Positions 11,696 through 23,000 of a stretch of DNA of 64,000 nt are shown here, in pieces. Every line of letters starts with the position of its first letter. Position 1 is the first letter of the stretch. The position numbers and the translations under genes are program-made. This DNA is from Dipylidium caninum. Lineage: Eukaryota > Platyhelminthes > Cestoda > Cyclophyllidea > Dipylidiidae. Below the pieces are notes generated by a model that was not told the DNA's origin, did not search any database, and was given only the letters and a program-made list of their open reading frames with translations. The stretch spans positions 186,001-250,000 of the forward strand of contig QEYB01001237.1 in NCBI GenBank assembly GCA_017562135.1, in the 5' to 3' direction.

Positions 11696-14600
11696 CTGGA
11701 AGAGAGAAGGACGCGGTTGAGGACCTTTAGAGACACCGAGTTCGGAGCAGGAGAAAAGCGGTTAGCTGGACCAATCAGCCACAATCACGTACCCTGAGCG
11801 TTTGGTTTGCAGTCGCCACGTAGGTCCTGAGACGATCTGTCAAGTTGGTCTGCGCCTCAATTCCCCGGTAACCACCTTCCAAGGTTACTAGATCAGACAT
11901 ATTGTTCCTCAAATCTTCGATTGCTTTATCCAACTTCGCTTTTGTAGAATTATTGCTAACATTCTTGGAAAGAGATTCCAACTTGCCCAGATCGCATTTG
12001 GTGAACTTCTCTAATTCCATCACGGCATCCTAAATCGAGATGAATTGTTTTAAACGGTGTGAAGCTCATGCGCTGAAGATGATGCCCTTAAAAATTTGCA
12101 AGTCGAGCGTGGCCAAGTAGTGCACAACTCACATTTGGTCTGAGGTATTTGAAAATTCCATCAAGAAAACTGATGGCAGAGCTCATATTCTCTACTTGTG
12201 TAATGATCGCATCATCCACGCCTTCGGAAATCTTCTTTGCAATGTCTCTGAAACGCAATGGAACAATTCAGGTGACCCTTTAGTGAGTTGGTTGTGGGGC
12301 CACTTCACACAAACAGACGCTGTAGCAACTTACGGACACATTTTCTCTATGTTCTGCGAGATATTTTGATTCTCCGCCATTTTGGTCAGATTTGCGATCC
12401 GAGTGATCCCAACCGCCGGCAACAGTTTGGATTCGTTTGAGATTGCAGGGTCACACGTCACACCTAAGCTGTACAACATGTTCCTCGGAGGGGCCAAATC
12501 GAGCCAGTCCTCGTTGGGTAGAGGAAGCTTCTCACGCACTAGACTGTTGAGCACGCAGTCACTTTGATTCATTCCACGAGGTGCAGACACGTAGGGACAC
12601 ACTTCTACGGCGAGGAAGGTGGAAACAATGAGAACCACGGCCGCGAGAATGGAGAGCACCACGACGAGGATGAGGAGGATGGAGCACACGAGGAAGCGAC
12701 AGCCGCCACACACGCGACTTCCCTGCCTCGCTTTCATGGCTTCCGCCACTGCCAAGGGGTGTGGAGAAGGCGGCGGAAGGAGGAAGAAGGAAGAAGGAAG
12801 AAGGAGGAAGAAGTAAATGAGTGACGTCGAATGGTGGTGTCACTGACAGTCTTCGTAACTCACGCTGTGACGGTGATTTCCCGGTTGGCGAGAAGAGCCG
12901 ACGATGACACGCCTCGGCGAGGAAGAGGAGGAGACACGAGAAGAAAACGACTGCTGCAGCGCACATCAGACCGGCGGGCGAGTAGACGGCAGGAGCGATG
13001 TAGGGTCTGGCCTGGCTAATGTACTCAGGCACTTTCTGGGACACGTCTTCAATCTGCGGCTTTACTTGACCCACCATTTCGTTGATTTGAGCGGTCAGGG
13101 CATTCAACTGCTGGGTGAAGTTGAAGTTCTCCTTAAACTGGGCGACGATCTCCTTTGGCATCTTGAGGAACTGTTCCTTTACTTTGTCAACCTTCGTCTT
13201 CAGAGCCTTAAACTCTTCCGCGGTCTTGTTTATTTCTTCGCTGCCAACTGGATAAACTACATTGCTGACATTAAACTCGAAAAGCAGCATATTCACATCC
13301 TAGAGGATGGAAAAAACTGGGATATTTATGGATTATAGATGTCCGGGTTGTAGAAAGTGTCTGCAAACTTAGTCCTACCGGAGGTTGCGTGCTAGTTTTC
13401 TTCAACTCTTCGTAAATTTCATAAAATGTTTTGTTTAACGACACAGCGCTGGTCACCGTGCTGTTGCGCGTGGCTTCAACGACACTGACGGAGGATGAAA
13501 GGTTGGAGAATGCCTCGGAGAGCGTGTCAGTTTGATTGAATACGTCACTCATGTTTGTCGCATTGAGAAGATTTCCAAAGATACTGCTCACACCGCCGTC
13601 TAGTGTAGGCTAGGCATAACAGCAAACGACGTTGTGTGTAATTGCAGATCAGCCGCCATCTCGAAGTGGCATTTAGCTAAGCTACCTTGGCGAAAACAGC
13701 CATATGAATGCCCATGTAACCATCAAGCGCATTCTCTCGTTTCTCTACTCGCTGAAATAAGTCTACGAATGGTGGAAAAGTAGAATCCCAATCAAACAAA
13801 TCAACGACTTACTGTCAGCTTGTCAGCCAATCCACCAATCGTGGAATTTAAAGAAGCGACTAATATGTCAACATTTTTGTCCAAAAATTTGAGGACTTCG
13901 TCGAGGATGAAGGTGATGGTGGCGGGCAAGTTGTAGTGGGAGGAGTTGCCACCCAACCACGACACCGTCTGCTCCTCCACAGTCGTCGGGTCCGTGGGCG
14001 GTTCGCCCATCACCTCGACCACCTGTCCAGCTGCCATGAAATACACCACCACGCAGACCACGAGGCCGACCACGTAGACTATGGCCAGAAGCATTGTCAG
14101 CAGGTGGCAGCCACAGCAGACGTGACCTTGATGTTTGCTCAGAAACTCTGATTTCTGCATCACTTCCTCCACCTTCTCCATCATTTTCACCTGACGCTCC
14201 TCCACGGCGATGTTCAAGGCGGTGGGCTGGTTGAATGAGAGGAGGCCTTTCATCCGGTCCACTATATTCTGCAAAGTAAGTCAACTATTTTTACCTGTGC
14301 GAGAGATGAATGAGATTTCATGCCACCCTCTTCACGTCTCTTCACATCAGAGACAGAAGCACCACATTCGCTTGTCGGCCCTCTTCCCTCTTCCCTCTTC
14401 CCTCTTCCCTCTCCCCTTTGGCCCTCAGCTACATGCCACCCTAGCGTTTCACACATTGAGACATGCAAGTGAATCGACTAGAGACAGGTCCTTTCTCGAG
14501 CAAATGTCCTATCCGTATTCGAATGACACAAGCGTATTCTTGGGCGAATCGCCTCGCCAACAGGTCTACATTTGTTGAGGCGAGAAATCGAAATGGCATG

Positions 14601-15663
14601 GCGTGGGATAAGATGGGATGGGATGGGATGGGATGGGATAAAAGGATACGAGACTAGACGAGACGAGACGAGACGAGATGAAATGAGATGAAATGAGATG
14701 GGACAGCTTGCTAACCTGTGAATTGTCATCTGACTCGCTCAACGAGTCATCGTCTTCCTCCGAGTCGTCACGGTGATAGAAGGCGTAGCCATCGTAGCCA
14801 TTGTAAAACTCCTTCCGACCTCTGTCCTCCTCTCCTCCTCCTCCTCCTCCTCCTCCTCCTCCTCCTCCTTCTGTTCCCCCTCTTCTTCCTCCTTCAGCCT
14901 TGCCTTCCCTCTGATCGACGCCTTTGCCCCTCCCCGACTTTGTCCCCTTCTTCGATCGCTTTGCCTTGGACTTCTTGCCACCCTTGTGACGGCCGCATCT
15001 GCAACAGCCTTTGAGGAAGGTGCATAAGCTTATGAAAATAAGCCCAATTATAGCCACGAGCATTATGATCGCAACTGCCAGTGGCCCAATCAGAAAGACG
15101 GACTCTCGGTTCGGATGCTCTCTGGCGAAATCTACACCTGTCTGGCCTCCACCGATGCTCTCAGGAAAGGACTCCAGCACGTCAAGAGGCAATTCACTGC
15201 CGGAAATTAGAACCACAGACTTGAAGTAGTTGATGAGACGCGTCTGATTCAACTGGTATTCATACGTTGTTTCGTTGGTGGTCTGGTTGAGGTGGGGTGT
15301 GAATAGGACGTTGAGGAGACCACCGTTGATGCATTGCAGTACCCATTGGAAGATGAGGCTGACAGCCCCCATCACTGACAATTCCATCATTCTGCAAGGA
15401 GAGGTGAGAATGCAGGCTTAATGAGCACATTTACTAACTTCCTCGCCTTGTACCGAAGTAGTAGATAAACTCTCTCGCTCCTGTCATGTGTGGTCCTTCA
15501 GCAACGAGTCTTAAGCACCGAAATCTGCTCACCGGGTTAGCGGCTCAAATGCGGACCACTCTTGTGGGTAGGTTACGTGAAAGGTGTCAACTCTCAGTTG
15601 AGGCAAAGAAATTTCGCCTCGCCGTATTCTACATATGACGTATATCACTGCTAACAACGTCAT
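11372..15663 (-). CDS. Prominin-like pentaspan membrane glycoprotein, left copy (intact, 9 exons)
   Basis: Exons in transcription order: 15663-15533, 15391-14716, 14268-13813, 13609-13379, 13299-12864, 12748-12334, 12247-12133, 12029-11793, 11695-11372. They join in phase to 1007 codons including the stop, and every junction is GT-AG. Prominins are cholesterol-binding proteins of plasma-membrane protrusions with an extracellular N-terminus and five membrane spans. Seen here: a signal-peptide exon; TM1 about residues 143-167 followed by a cysteine cluster (CCRC); TM2 about 325-350; TM3 about 606-627; TM4 about 661-690; TM5 about 970-991; and many N-X-S/T sites in the two big loops. The C-terminal exon matches the prominin ending (two cysteines flanking a YMTSALVATG-like stretch, then TM5 and a short basic tail). 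At 1006 residues it is longer than the roughly 850-residue vertebrate proteins, partly through an insert after TM1. I identified it from topology and motif memory, not a search. PROM1 versus PROM2 orthology cannot be decided. Confidence 0.87.
12133..12247 (-). other. Exon 7 of left prominin-like gene (small exon, 115 nt)
   Basis: This short exon is bounded by a TTTCAG acceptor and a GTGAGT donor. It converts phase 2 to phase 0 and adds 38 residues to the second extracellular loop. The right copy has an exon of exactly the same length and phase at 40910-41024 with a related but clearly diverged peptide. Conservation of length and phase despite divergence supports it as real coding sequence. 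Confidence 0.75.
12334..12748 (-). other. Exon 6 of left prominin-like gene: TM4 and start of second extracellular loop
   Basis: The exon joins the previous one (ending 12864) in phase 1, skipping a short intron that holds a GGAAGAA-type array. It encodes a short cytoplasmic cysteine-containing turn, a strongly hydrophobic TM4 (about residues 661-690) and the start of the second extracellular loop. The loop start has conserved cysteines and sequons beginning at NQS. It ends in phase 2 at a GTAAGT donor. A reading frame that runs on from exon 5 through the intron exists but diverges from membrane-protein character, so I preferred the spliced form. Confidence 0.8.
14379..14417. repeat. CTCTTCC tandem array in intron 2 of left prominin gene
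   Basis: About five heptamer units. The right arm equivalent (38,620-38,690) has roughly twice as many, some with one-base changes. Confidence 0.85.
14608..14702. repeat. GGGAT and GAGAC/GAGAT arrays in intron 2 of left prominin gene
   Basis: Two adjacent pentamer arrays lie just after the exon 2 donor. In the right arm (38,340-38,440) both are shorter. Confidence 0.85.
14716..15391 (-). other. Exon 2 of left prominin-like gene: N-terminal ectodomain, TM1, Gly/acid-rich cytoplasmic insert
   Basis: This exon encodes three N-X-T sequons, TM1 (about residues 143-167) and a cysteine cluster. A Lys/Arg-rich stretch follows, then a poly-Gly run encoded by a GGA triplet array (about 14826-14870), and then an acidic Tyr/Asp/Ser/Glu tail with possible phosphorylation sites. 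The insert lies in the first cytoplasmic loop, which in known prominins is short, so it is an unusual lineage feature. The length of the array differs between the two copies. Confidence 0.8.
14826..14870. repeat. GGA triplet array coding poly-Gly in left prominin exon 2
   Basis: The plus strand reads CTC repeats over 45 nt; the coding strand gives a run of Gly codons. The equivalent in the right copy is 37 nt (38,176-38,212) and interrupted. The site is hypervariable and changes the frame when it is not a multiple of three. Confidence 0.9.
15533..15663 (-). other. Exon 1 of left prominin-like gene: signal peptide
   Basis: The exon is 131 nt and begins with ATG followed by a hydrophobic run (TLLAVIYVIC) and basic residues, as in a signal peptide. 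It ends in phase 2 at a GTGAGC donor. The next exon starts with a single A that completes an Arg codon before two Met codons, so the reading frame continues without a break. The same exon, donor and phase are present in the right copy at 37384-37514 with a Gly instead of an Arg after the hydrophobic core. I chose this start because the next exon opens directly behind a polypyrimidine tract and CAG acceptor, so its own ATG pair is unlikely to be the true start. Confidence 0.72.
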
Positions 15664-17207
15664 TTGGTAAAAGAAGGGGATTCTCTTATTTCCGGAAATG
15701 TGGTGTCGTTAATGTAACAAGCGGAATGCCATCTTGCGGCTCTTATGCCTTGGAATGTGTTAGTGGCATTTGGAACTCTTTCGGTGATTGCTTCACTTCT
15801 TGACTGCCACGTCTCCCTGGCCTAAACACTTTCATGTATGCAAGAACGTGCATGTCGTAGCTCTCCGCCCACTATTCCAGCCAAGGGGAATAAAAAGAGG
15901 GAATGGCTGGAATTGCGTGGCTGAGGATGCTACCGTCAGAGGGAAGACCTGTCAAGCCAGATTTCGGTGTCCTCGCCCAAATGTCTTTGCCTCCGTTGCC
16001 GCCTACGTGGCAATGCTGTGGCTGGAAAGGTGACAGCGAGATAGTGGAGGACACTCGTTGACACGCATTTGAGAATAATTGAGAAACGAAAACGTTAATT
16101 ATACTTGTTTGCCACTGCTTACTTGTCGAGAGACCAGGGCTTGTGAGAGGGTAAGTGGAAGAGGGAGGAAAGAAGGAAGGCAGGAAGGAAGGAAGGAAGG
16201 AAGGAAGGAAGGAAGGAAGGAAGGAAGGGAAGAAGGGCGGGTCGGTGGTCGGGGTGGGCAGAAGAAATATAGGAGAGGAAGTGGATGAAATGGAAGAGTA
16301 GCGAAGGGGCAGGGGATGAGAGGCAGCTCACTTGGCAGGTGAATCGAAGGAATGGTCAACTGCGTGTCATGCCTGCCAAAATATACCCCCAGGGCTGCAG
16401 CAAACGGCGTGGAGATTGGTGTGTGAGGACGAGTGCTCACCCGCATGCAAGGACGTGTGCCACTGTTCACCGCGCGCGCCTCTCAATCTGTGCATCGTCT
16501 TCTCCTCCCACGTCCCACCTTGTCACCTGATCTCCACTGCCTCACGCTCCAGCTGCACCCAGTTTCCACTCTTTTAGGAGCATTCGGCCTGCAAATGAGT
16601 TAGCGTGTCTCATCTGGTAACACAAGCATTCCTTGACAAGACGATCAACTCCATACCTTTCCACTTAACCCGCGTCTGGGACGCAGAGATGGCCTGAGTT
16701 TAAGATTCTGTCGAAAGTATGAGGAGTGACAAACGATGCTGCATGCGAGCACCCCAGACATTACAAGACTTCTGTCAACTCTTCACCACTCTCCGGCGTG
16801 AATGACGTGGACAGAATGGTTGGAGGGTCGTCTGTGTGCAGCAGAGGTAAACGAAAACATTATCGCAACGCACCAGACGCCCCTTTTCGAAGCTGGTTCA
16901 CTCCTGACTTCTCTCTATCTGTCCATCTGCAGCAGAGGAATGGTCAGCAATACTTTGAAACGGAGGCATTTTCCTCCTCGCCACGACTGCACATTGCTAG
17001 CTGTAAAATGGGGAACATCAACATTGGCCACGTGCCTACCTCGTTAGTAGAATCTTAGTTCTGGCAATATGGCATTGGAATGTATCCATTATGCTCAGTT
17101 TCATCCCGATTAATAGGCTGGTCAGTTTTCCCTCGACTTTGAAGAGTCTCTGTATTTTGCTAGTATTGCCGGCACTCGTGCGCACCCACACATTCTAACT
17201 TGCAACC
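15664..17207. other. Upstream region of left prominin gene
   Basis: Nearly identical to 35,863-37,383 in the right arm and so duplicated with the gene. It probably contains the promoter and 5' UTR. I could not pick out a TATA box or a transcription start. Apart from the GGAA array nothing is recognised. Confidence 0.45.
16178..16229. repeat. GGAA tetramer array upstream of left prominin gene
   Basis: About twelve units. The right arm equivalent (36,841-36,864) has about half as many. It lies about 0.5 kb upstream of the signal-peptide exon, so it could fall in the promoter or 5' UTR region. Confidence 0.9.
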
Positions 17208-17702
17208 TAAAAGCTCTGCCTCATTTCATAACAACAATTTTTGCTACGTAACGCATGTTCATTTGGCGAATGTTCGGCTCTCCATCTTCCGGAGTTTGTT
17301 GTTAACATTCTGCAGTGATTCACTTTAGTCTTCAGCGTGAGGCGAGTGCCTACCCAGGATTTTTTTATTAAAGTTCGTTTACACCACTGTATTTTGACAA
17401 ATTTTAGTAAGGAAGAAAGCCGCACAAGCATGTAGAAATTTATTGAATGATTAAAAAAGGTAGATTTCCAGATAGAACATGCCGGACATAAGTCGAAACA
17501 CTTTACAAAATCTGATAGGCTACACGATCCGGCATCGACCATGTGCAAGCAACTTCGTAATTGACATCATCAGAGATCAAAGAAAGGTTAAATTTAGCTT
17601 ACCTTTAGTGCGAAATTATGCCAGCTGGATGTAACATCGATCAACTCAAAAAAATGAATGATCAAATCATCATGATGCACAGCTCTGCTTGCTAGGGAAC
17701 AA
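17208..17702. other. Divergence island 1, left version (0.5 kb)
   Basis: This segment has no counterpart in the right arm, whose homology resumes on both sides. Its right-hand part belongs to the mariner remnant. The rest is AT-rich and unrecognised. Confidence 0.8.
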
Positions 17703-18058
17703 ACTCGAGCCTTCCTTAAACTGCAGAGTAAGTAAGGCGAAAAAAAGGATTACCGACGAAAAACTCGTAGGGGATATTACCAATTGCGAACCCAACAAAA
17801 TCCATCCATTCCGAGTCTGAAGAAAAGATCACTGGGGAAGTAATCGCAGGAAGTATTGCCAGCAAGTGGATAATTTAAAGACGACAGTCCAAGAAGAGAG
17901 AGTGGCTATGTTCAAGATAAAGGACACCACAATGCGACACGATACTACCAGGCTCAATGACGTTTTGCGGATTCGTCAACAAATTTCGGACGTAGACCGC
18001 GAATTCCTATCACATCCACCATATTCACAGGACTTAGCGCCCTCCCATTATCACGCGC
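17597..18058 (+). mobile_element. Decayed mariner-family transposase remnant, left arm
   Basis: Translated across several stops, this stretch follows the central to C-terminal order of mariner transposases. Seen in order: QLDVTSINSKKMND (family KLDVWVPHEL...), LLGNKLEPSL, TDEKLVGD (family TGDEKW), NPHNP-like and CQQVDNLK (family CQQLDRLK), MRHDTTRLND (family HDNARPH) and SHPPYSQDLAPSHYH (family HPPYSPDLAPSDYH). The catalytic context is degraded: the Asn and Pro of HDNARPH are lost, and a TGA and other stops intervene. I did not find terminal inverted repeats. It is an inactive fossil. Tc1/mariner membership is firm; the subfamily is not. Confidence 0.8.
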
Positions 18059-20050
18059 GTTTGTCCTCACAAGTTTCCCGAAGTGCTCAAATTCATAGAT
18101 GCAGAAGATATCTGACAAACACCACGTCTCACAGTCCCGTTCGCCTTGCCACTCTCGTCACCGAACGCACTCTTCACTGTCTGAGCACATCAGTGCCACA
18201 TCCCACAAGGAAACAGTTAATGTGGTAGTGCAACGCAACATCGTCTATTGCATTATCATTAGACACTATGACATTGACAATGCCCAATGTTGACGTGAAT
18301 GTTGCCATTTGGGAGGCGGCAAGATTCTCTCAGTGAGGGAGAAAGGTGGAGAGTCGAAGCCTTGCGTGTGTTGGTGCGGTGCACCTCAGCTCGTGGACAG
18401 CCGATTCGACTGATTGCAAGCGCTTTGGCCTCGTCGTGGTCTGTGCCTTCAAGCATCGTGACCAATTCGTCCGACGACATCCGCTAGCTGGTGCGCCGCC
18501 TGGTCGCCTTTAACTGCCGAGTAGAATAAAAGGAAAGAAACTAACTCGCTGTCACTTGTGTTGCGGCGGAGACGCTTTCAGGCAAGAATGGGCAAGGACT
18601 TCACTGCAACCGTGTTGGCAGAAACATGAAGTAGTTGTGCTCACCGCAATCCCCAGAACTTCATACTGGCAAAGAGCAGAAGAAGCGAAGAGAGGCATTC
18701 AAGTAGGGTGCGTCACACATCTTGCCTATGGAAGTGTTAAAATCGCCATCGTAGAATACCCTCGTCGCCCTCGCATCCACTTCGTCCCTTGTCCGACACC
18801 TCCACCTCCACCTCGTCATTTCGACTGCACATGGACCCCGAGCTCCTCAGGCGCTATAACATAGGATGGGGGTCTGGAGATCGCGTATTACAGCACATAG
18901 AGGAAACCTCCAGGTCTCACCCCGTCCATGCACGAGACGCCAATCACTTACGCTCCTCGCACTCCCTCCACTCGGACAACGACCGGACTCTTCAACATGG
19001 GCGCAAGTCCTTTTTGTTGCGGCTGTCAAAGTCGATGTCCTCGAAAACCGACAACTGACGTGAAATGAAAATGCCACACGAACAATGCGAACAGTGTGAG
19101 ATGCATCGAAGAGCCCGCTCGTAACTCCTATGACGATGGAGTTCATTGCGCTAAATATGACGACTTAAGTGCAGAAGCCGTCCACTCCAATTTGAGCTAC
19201 TTCGACGACGAATAGTGTTTTGGGTCACACGATCATGTCGGTTGGGAGAGAGAAGCCTACCCCCTGCTCCTCCCTGACTGCAGCGAATATTGACCACACG
19301 AAGGAGTCAGCCGAATGTGAACCATCTCTTCACGAGACGAATCGCCTCTGTCTCCGCCTCTTCCGCCACCTCCTCCATTACAAGTTCTCCTACATAAAAG
19401 TATATAGAGCGATTCGGGTTCGCCCTCTTGGTTCCCAGTCGACAGTCACAAGCGACCACCGGACCCACAATATGGAGCAGAATTTCAGCACAGTCAGACG
19501 CTGGAAAGGGTGAAGGCCGCGAATTGTGGGAAATATTAGAGAACGGAAGTAAACGGATGCACTGAAAGCTGAGGGAGACGGTGAGGAGGGTGGCAGTGGA
19601 TGTGTGCTTGTGGACGATCTGCCATGTGGTAGGGATGAGAGCAGCAGAAAGGCCATTCATTCATGCCTCAGGTTTTGCTTTCTTCTGAGTGGCGCCTATC
19701 ACATCGGAAATGTAATTCACGAGAGAGTCTGGAAAGGAAGGAGTCGAGAAACCCTAAGTAAAGACAAGAATGACATCGATGCTATGGTGGGATGCAGCCA
19801 CCGCCTAATTGATCAGGGGTCGGGTTGAAGTCGTAAAGGAGATCAGGTAGGACGGTAGTTGTGGATGCCTTCCACAATCTCGCACGGAAGCGATTTCGGA
19901 GTCGACAGAATCCAATCAGAACACCAGTGACTCTTCCACGTGTGTTCACTACGCAATGCGCATGAAAACTTAATGTATGAGACTTGTGGAGCACCAGATA
20001 ATTAGGTAAGAATGCAACGCCCTCATTGCAACCACCCAAGTAGAGACGTG

Positions 20051-23000
20051 AAGTAATTGATTTCGAAGCGACATAGAGAAGAGTCTAATCTTCGTAAAGA
20101 GGAGGTTAGATCAAGTCAAGTGGAGCAGCCAGGTAATTAGCGTCACAAGTTGTGTTTAAGAAGAAGTCAAAATCACCATCTACTCCTTCTTCCGTCCAAA
20201 GGGAGTTTGAGGAAAACGCTAGCGATGACGGTGGAGGCGAGAAAAAAGGGTATAACCTAGAGGAAAGCCGCACTGAGAGGAACATGGACCTGAGGCGGTT
20301 AGGAGAGGGATGCTCAAATTGCATTTATACGAGAATGCAAAGGCGGGCATTAAGGTGAATTGAGAAGTTTGGCAGAAATCTTCGGTGGAGGTGATGTGCT
20401 TATTTCAGCTGGTAGGAGTTAATTCCAGCAAGGAATTAATGCGACAGGTTGGTTAGGTGGCGCCATTGATAGGTTCTCTTTCTAACCTCCAAGTCTCTTC
20501 AAGCTCCTTTCCCTTTTACACAGACCCCATTTCTGCTTCCTTGATTTTGATTTCCTACCTGGAATTGTCTGTACTTAAAGTCTTCATGCCAAGTCTTCTA
20601 CTCTTAATACGAGAGTTTGCTCTCTTTTTGGAATATGGCAATATCCACGGCAAATTGGCCGAATGGGTGAAACTAATTCGAAAGCATGCAAGGAGCACAC
20701 CATCGCGAAAGGAAGTCGATTTCTTGTTAGCAGTATTTGTAAAAGGTATAATAACGGCCTAATTAAAGGATACTACTGCTAATCGTGTGAGTAACTACGA
20801 GAAATTACCGAGCTCCAAAGTGACTACAATGCAGTCGAGAAATAGGTCTTGATGACAGAGAGGAAACCGAAATTCCTAGCTTAGCGACGGTCATTGGCCT
20901 TGTCAGTTAATCTTTTAGACTACCGGTTACAAACATTAGAAATAAGACGACACAAACATCGGAAGGACGAAAGGCCTTCATCATATGCTTCGTGGACATC
21001 GAAAAGGGTATCTCGAGGACAGTTGCAAGCCGCTAAGTGCGACTTGTGCTCTTTCAACTTTTATTTTTATACGGCTTTGATTCACTTGCGACGCCAGTCA
21101 AGGTGTCATTGAAGGCTCTAACCGTGGCGGAGTTTATTTGGCTCTCTGCCTACCAGGGTGGCATATTTCTAATCAGATGTGACGTATTTTTGATTTATGT
21201 GCCGTCCGATGTTGCTCCCATCTATTCAAGTGTCTCGAGGTCCTGCCCACGCAAATGTACCACCATCTGCCATGTCCGTTGAACCCAGCGCCTGGAGAAC
21301 TGAATTGTCACTGGGTGAGTGCGGGCGACCTATTCCGGAACGCTGTCTGTTGTTTTACATTTGGACATTTTATTGCACTACTACGAGTTAGTTCGCTTGG
21401 CCCATAATTCTTCCAGCTCTCATTCTTCAACATTCGCAGCTCGTCGGAGAACTATTACCTTCGGTTGCAGCGCGCACATACGTGAGTTACCCCAAGTCCC
21501 CCAGATGGAAGACCTCGCAATGAGGCGTTCTTGCATCCAGCTGTCTCCTAATAACATAAAGAGTCAGTGCGACGACCAACTCTAACTTACGCTGAAATAT
21601 CCAATGTCGCCATTTACTACTTGGTAACGGTGTGGCTGAAAAGATGACGATGAGGAGGCTTTGCAGGGGCTGATGAAGACCGTTGCTCTCTGAGACATCG
21701 CATCTTTGGAGGCGGGCGCGCGAAGTGCCACTCCACATTGGGCAATGCCATTTACGCAATGTCTTACAGCATGGACATTTGCTAGGCGACGCAACCAAAT
21801 CTCATGGAGGGAGACACTCTGGCCTCTGTAAGCAGACGCTCCTGAGACCACCACTCACCAACGTCTGTTTAGCACTTCCCCCACCCTCCCAACGCCGCTT
21901 AGCCAACACGCCTCATGCCTGTTCACACAGTCGCCGCGAGTGTTGTTCAAGTAAAAGTACGAGTGATCGCATGCTGGTCGTATTATTGGCACGTGGCTGC
22001 CAAGATTGTAGATCTCTGACACAACCTTTCTTGGTGCTTGTCCTCTGACATTTGGTGGAATACTGCGAGTTGTAAAATGCGGTTTTGATTGCCTCGCGAA
22101 TGAGTCTGTAAAACGGAACTCTCACCACTGCATCTCTCCACAGTTACTAAAGCTTTTTTCCAGCAGAATCAAAGTTTTTGACTTCCACCGCATTAACAGT
22201 TGCCACCACAGAATCCAGTGGAGCTGTCGACCTTGTCATCCGCATTGTGGTACAGCCAACATCTGCCTACTTTCCGACACCTACGAGGACTTCAAGGCAC
22301 TTGCCAAAGATGCAGTGCATTCTTTTGAATCGGGATACGGACGTTGAATCGGCATCTGTCCAAACTGATGCCATCTGTAAGAGTTTGAAAACAGCAAGTT
22401 GGCCACATCACCGCTTCACCAGTTCTTATACATTTCATAGTGACGGAAGGCGTTGGGAACAGAGACGTGAGGCTTGATGAAGAGAATTGGCGTTTACATT
22501 GAGGGCCATGCTGAAACAGCAATTACACGGATAATTCACGTCGCGAACATGCAAGGAGAGACGCTACCCACCCGTCGACATCATATGGCCGCCATATGCA
22601 AGGGTGCATCTGACTTCTTGGCAGGATCCATTTTCCTCTACGAGGAGTGGCTCTTAGGCGATTTGGGGAGAAGGCGGGGACCTGTACAAAAAGGATAACA
22701 AGATCCCGAAGATACTTTCTAGATGGTGCTTCCCACGTCACACACTAATGTTGGATGAAGGTGAAGAGATTGTTGGTGAACATTGTTAGCTTGACCGTTT
22801 TCGAGTGACTCGAGAAACCAAACATGGGTAAACGTTGAAGAGTTCATACGATTGACGGGCATCACAGTAAGACCTGAGAGCTCCGTCTATGACCTGGTCG
22901 GTCAAGAAACTGATCCACAATTATATTATAACGGAAAGGAGGTCGGAAGTTTGTGCAGAGCCAACCATGAGGACTCTTTGTAGGAAGTCCACCTAACGAG

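Larger units (their letters stand above)
10680..20050. repeat. Left arm of the large inverted duplication
   Basis: Reading this segment in reverse complement reproduces 30,561-42,470 with only scattered differences over most of its length, including introns, flanks and microsatellite positions. Position pairs near the loop sum to about 50,600 (for example 20,020 with 30,591). Beyond 17.2 kb they sum to about 53,070, because the right arm is about 2.46 kb longer there. The inner edge is sharp, near 20,050. The outer edge fades over 10,650-10,690. Confidence 0.95.

Noticed and set aside
12559..13296. 245-codon frame that reads through the exon 5 donor into the intron.
   Set aside because: The first part is exon 5 of the prominin gene. 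Beyond 12,864 the peptide becomes low complexity, and a GTGAGT donor plus a phase-matched acceptor explain the true junction.
16099..16470. Frame with repeated LPSF peptide in the left arm.
   Set aside because: It is simply the translation of the GGAA array and its flanks.
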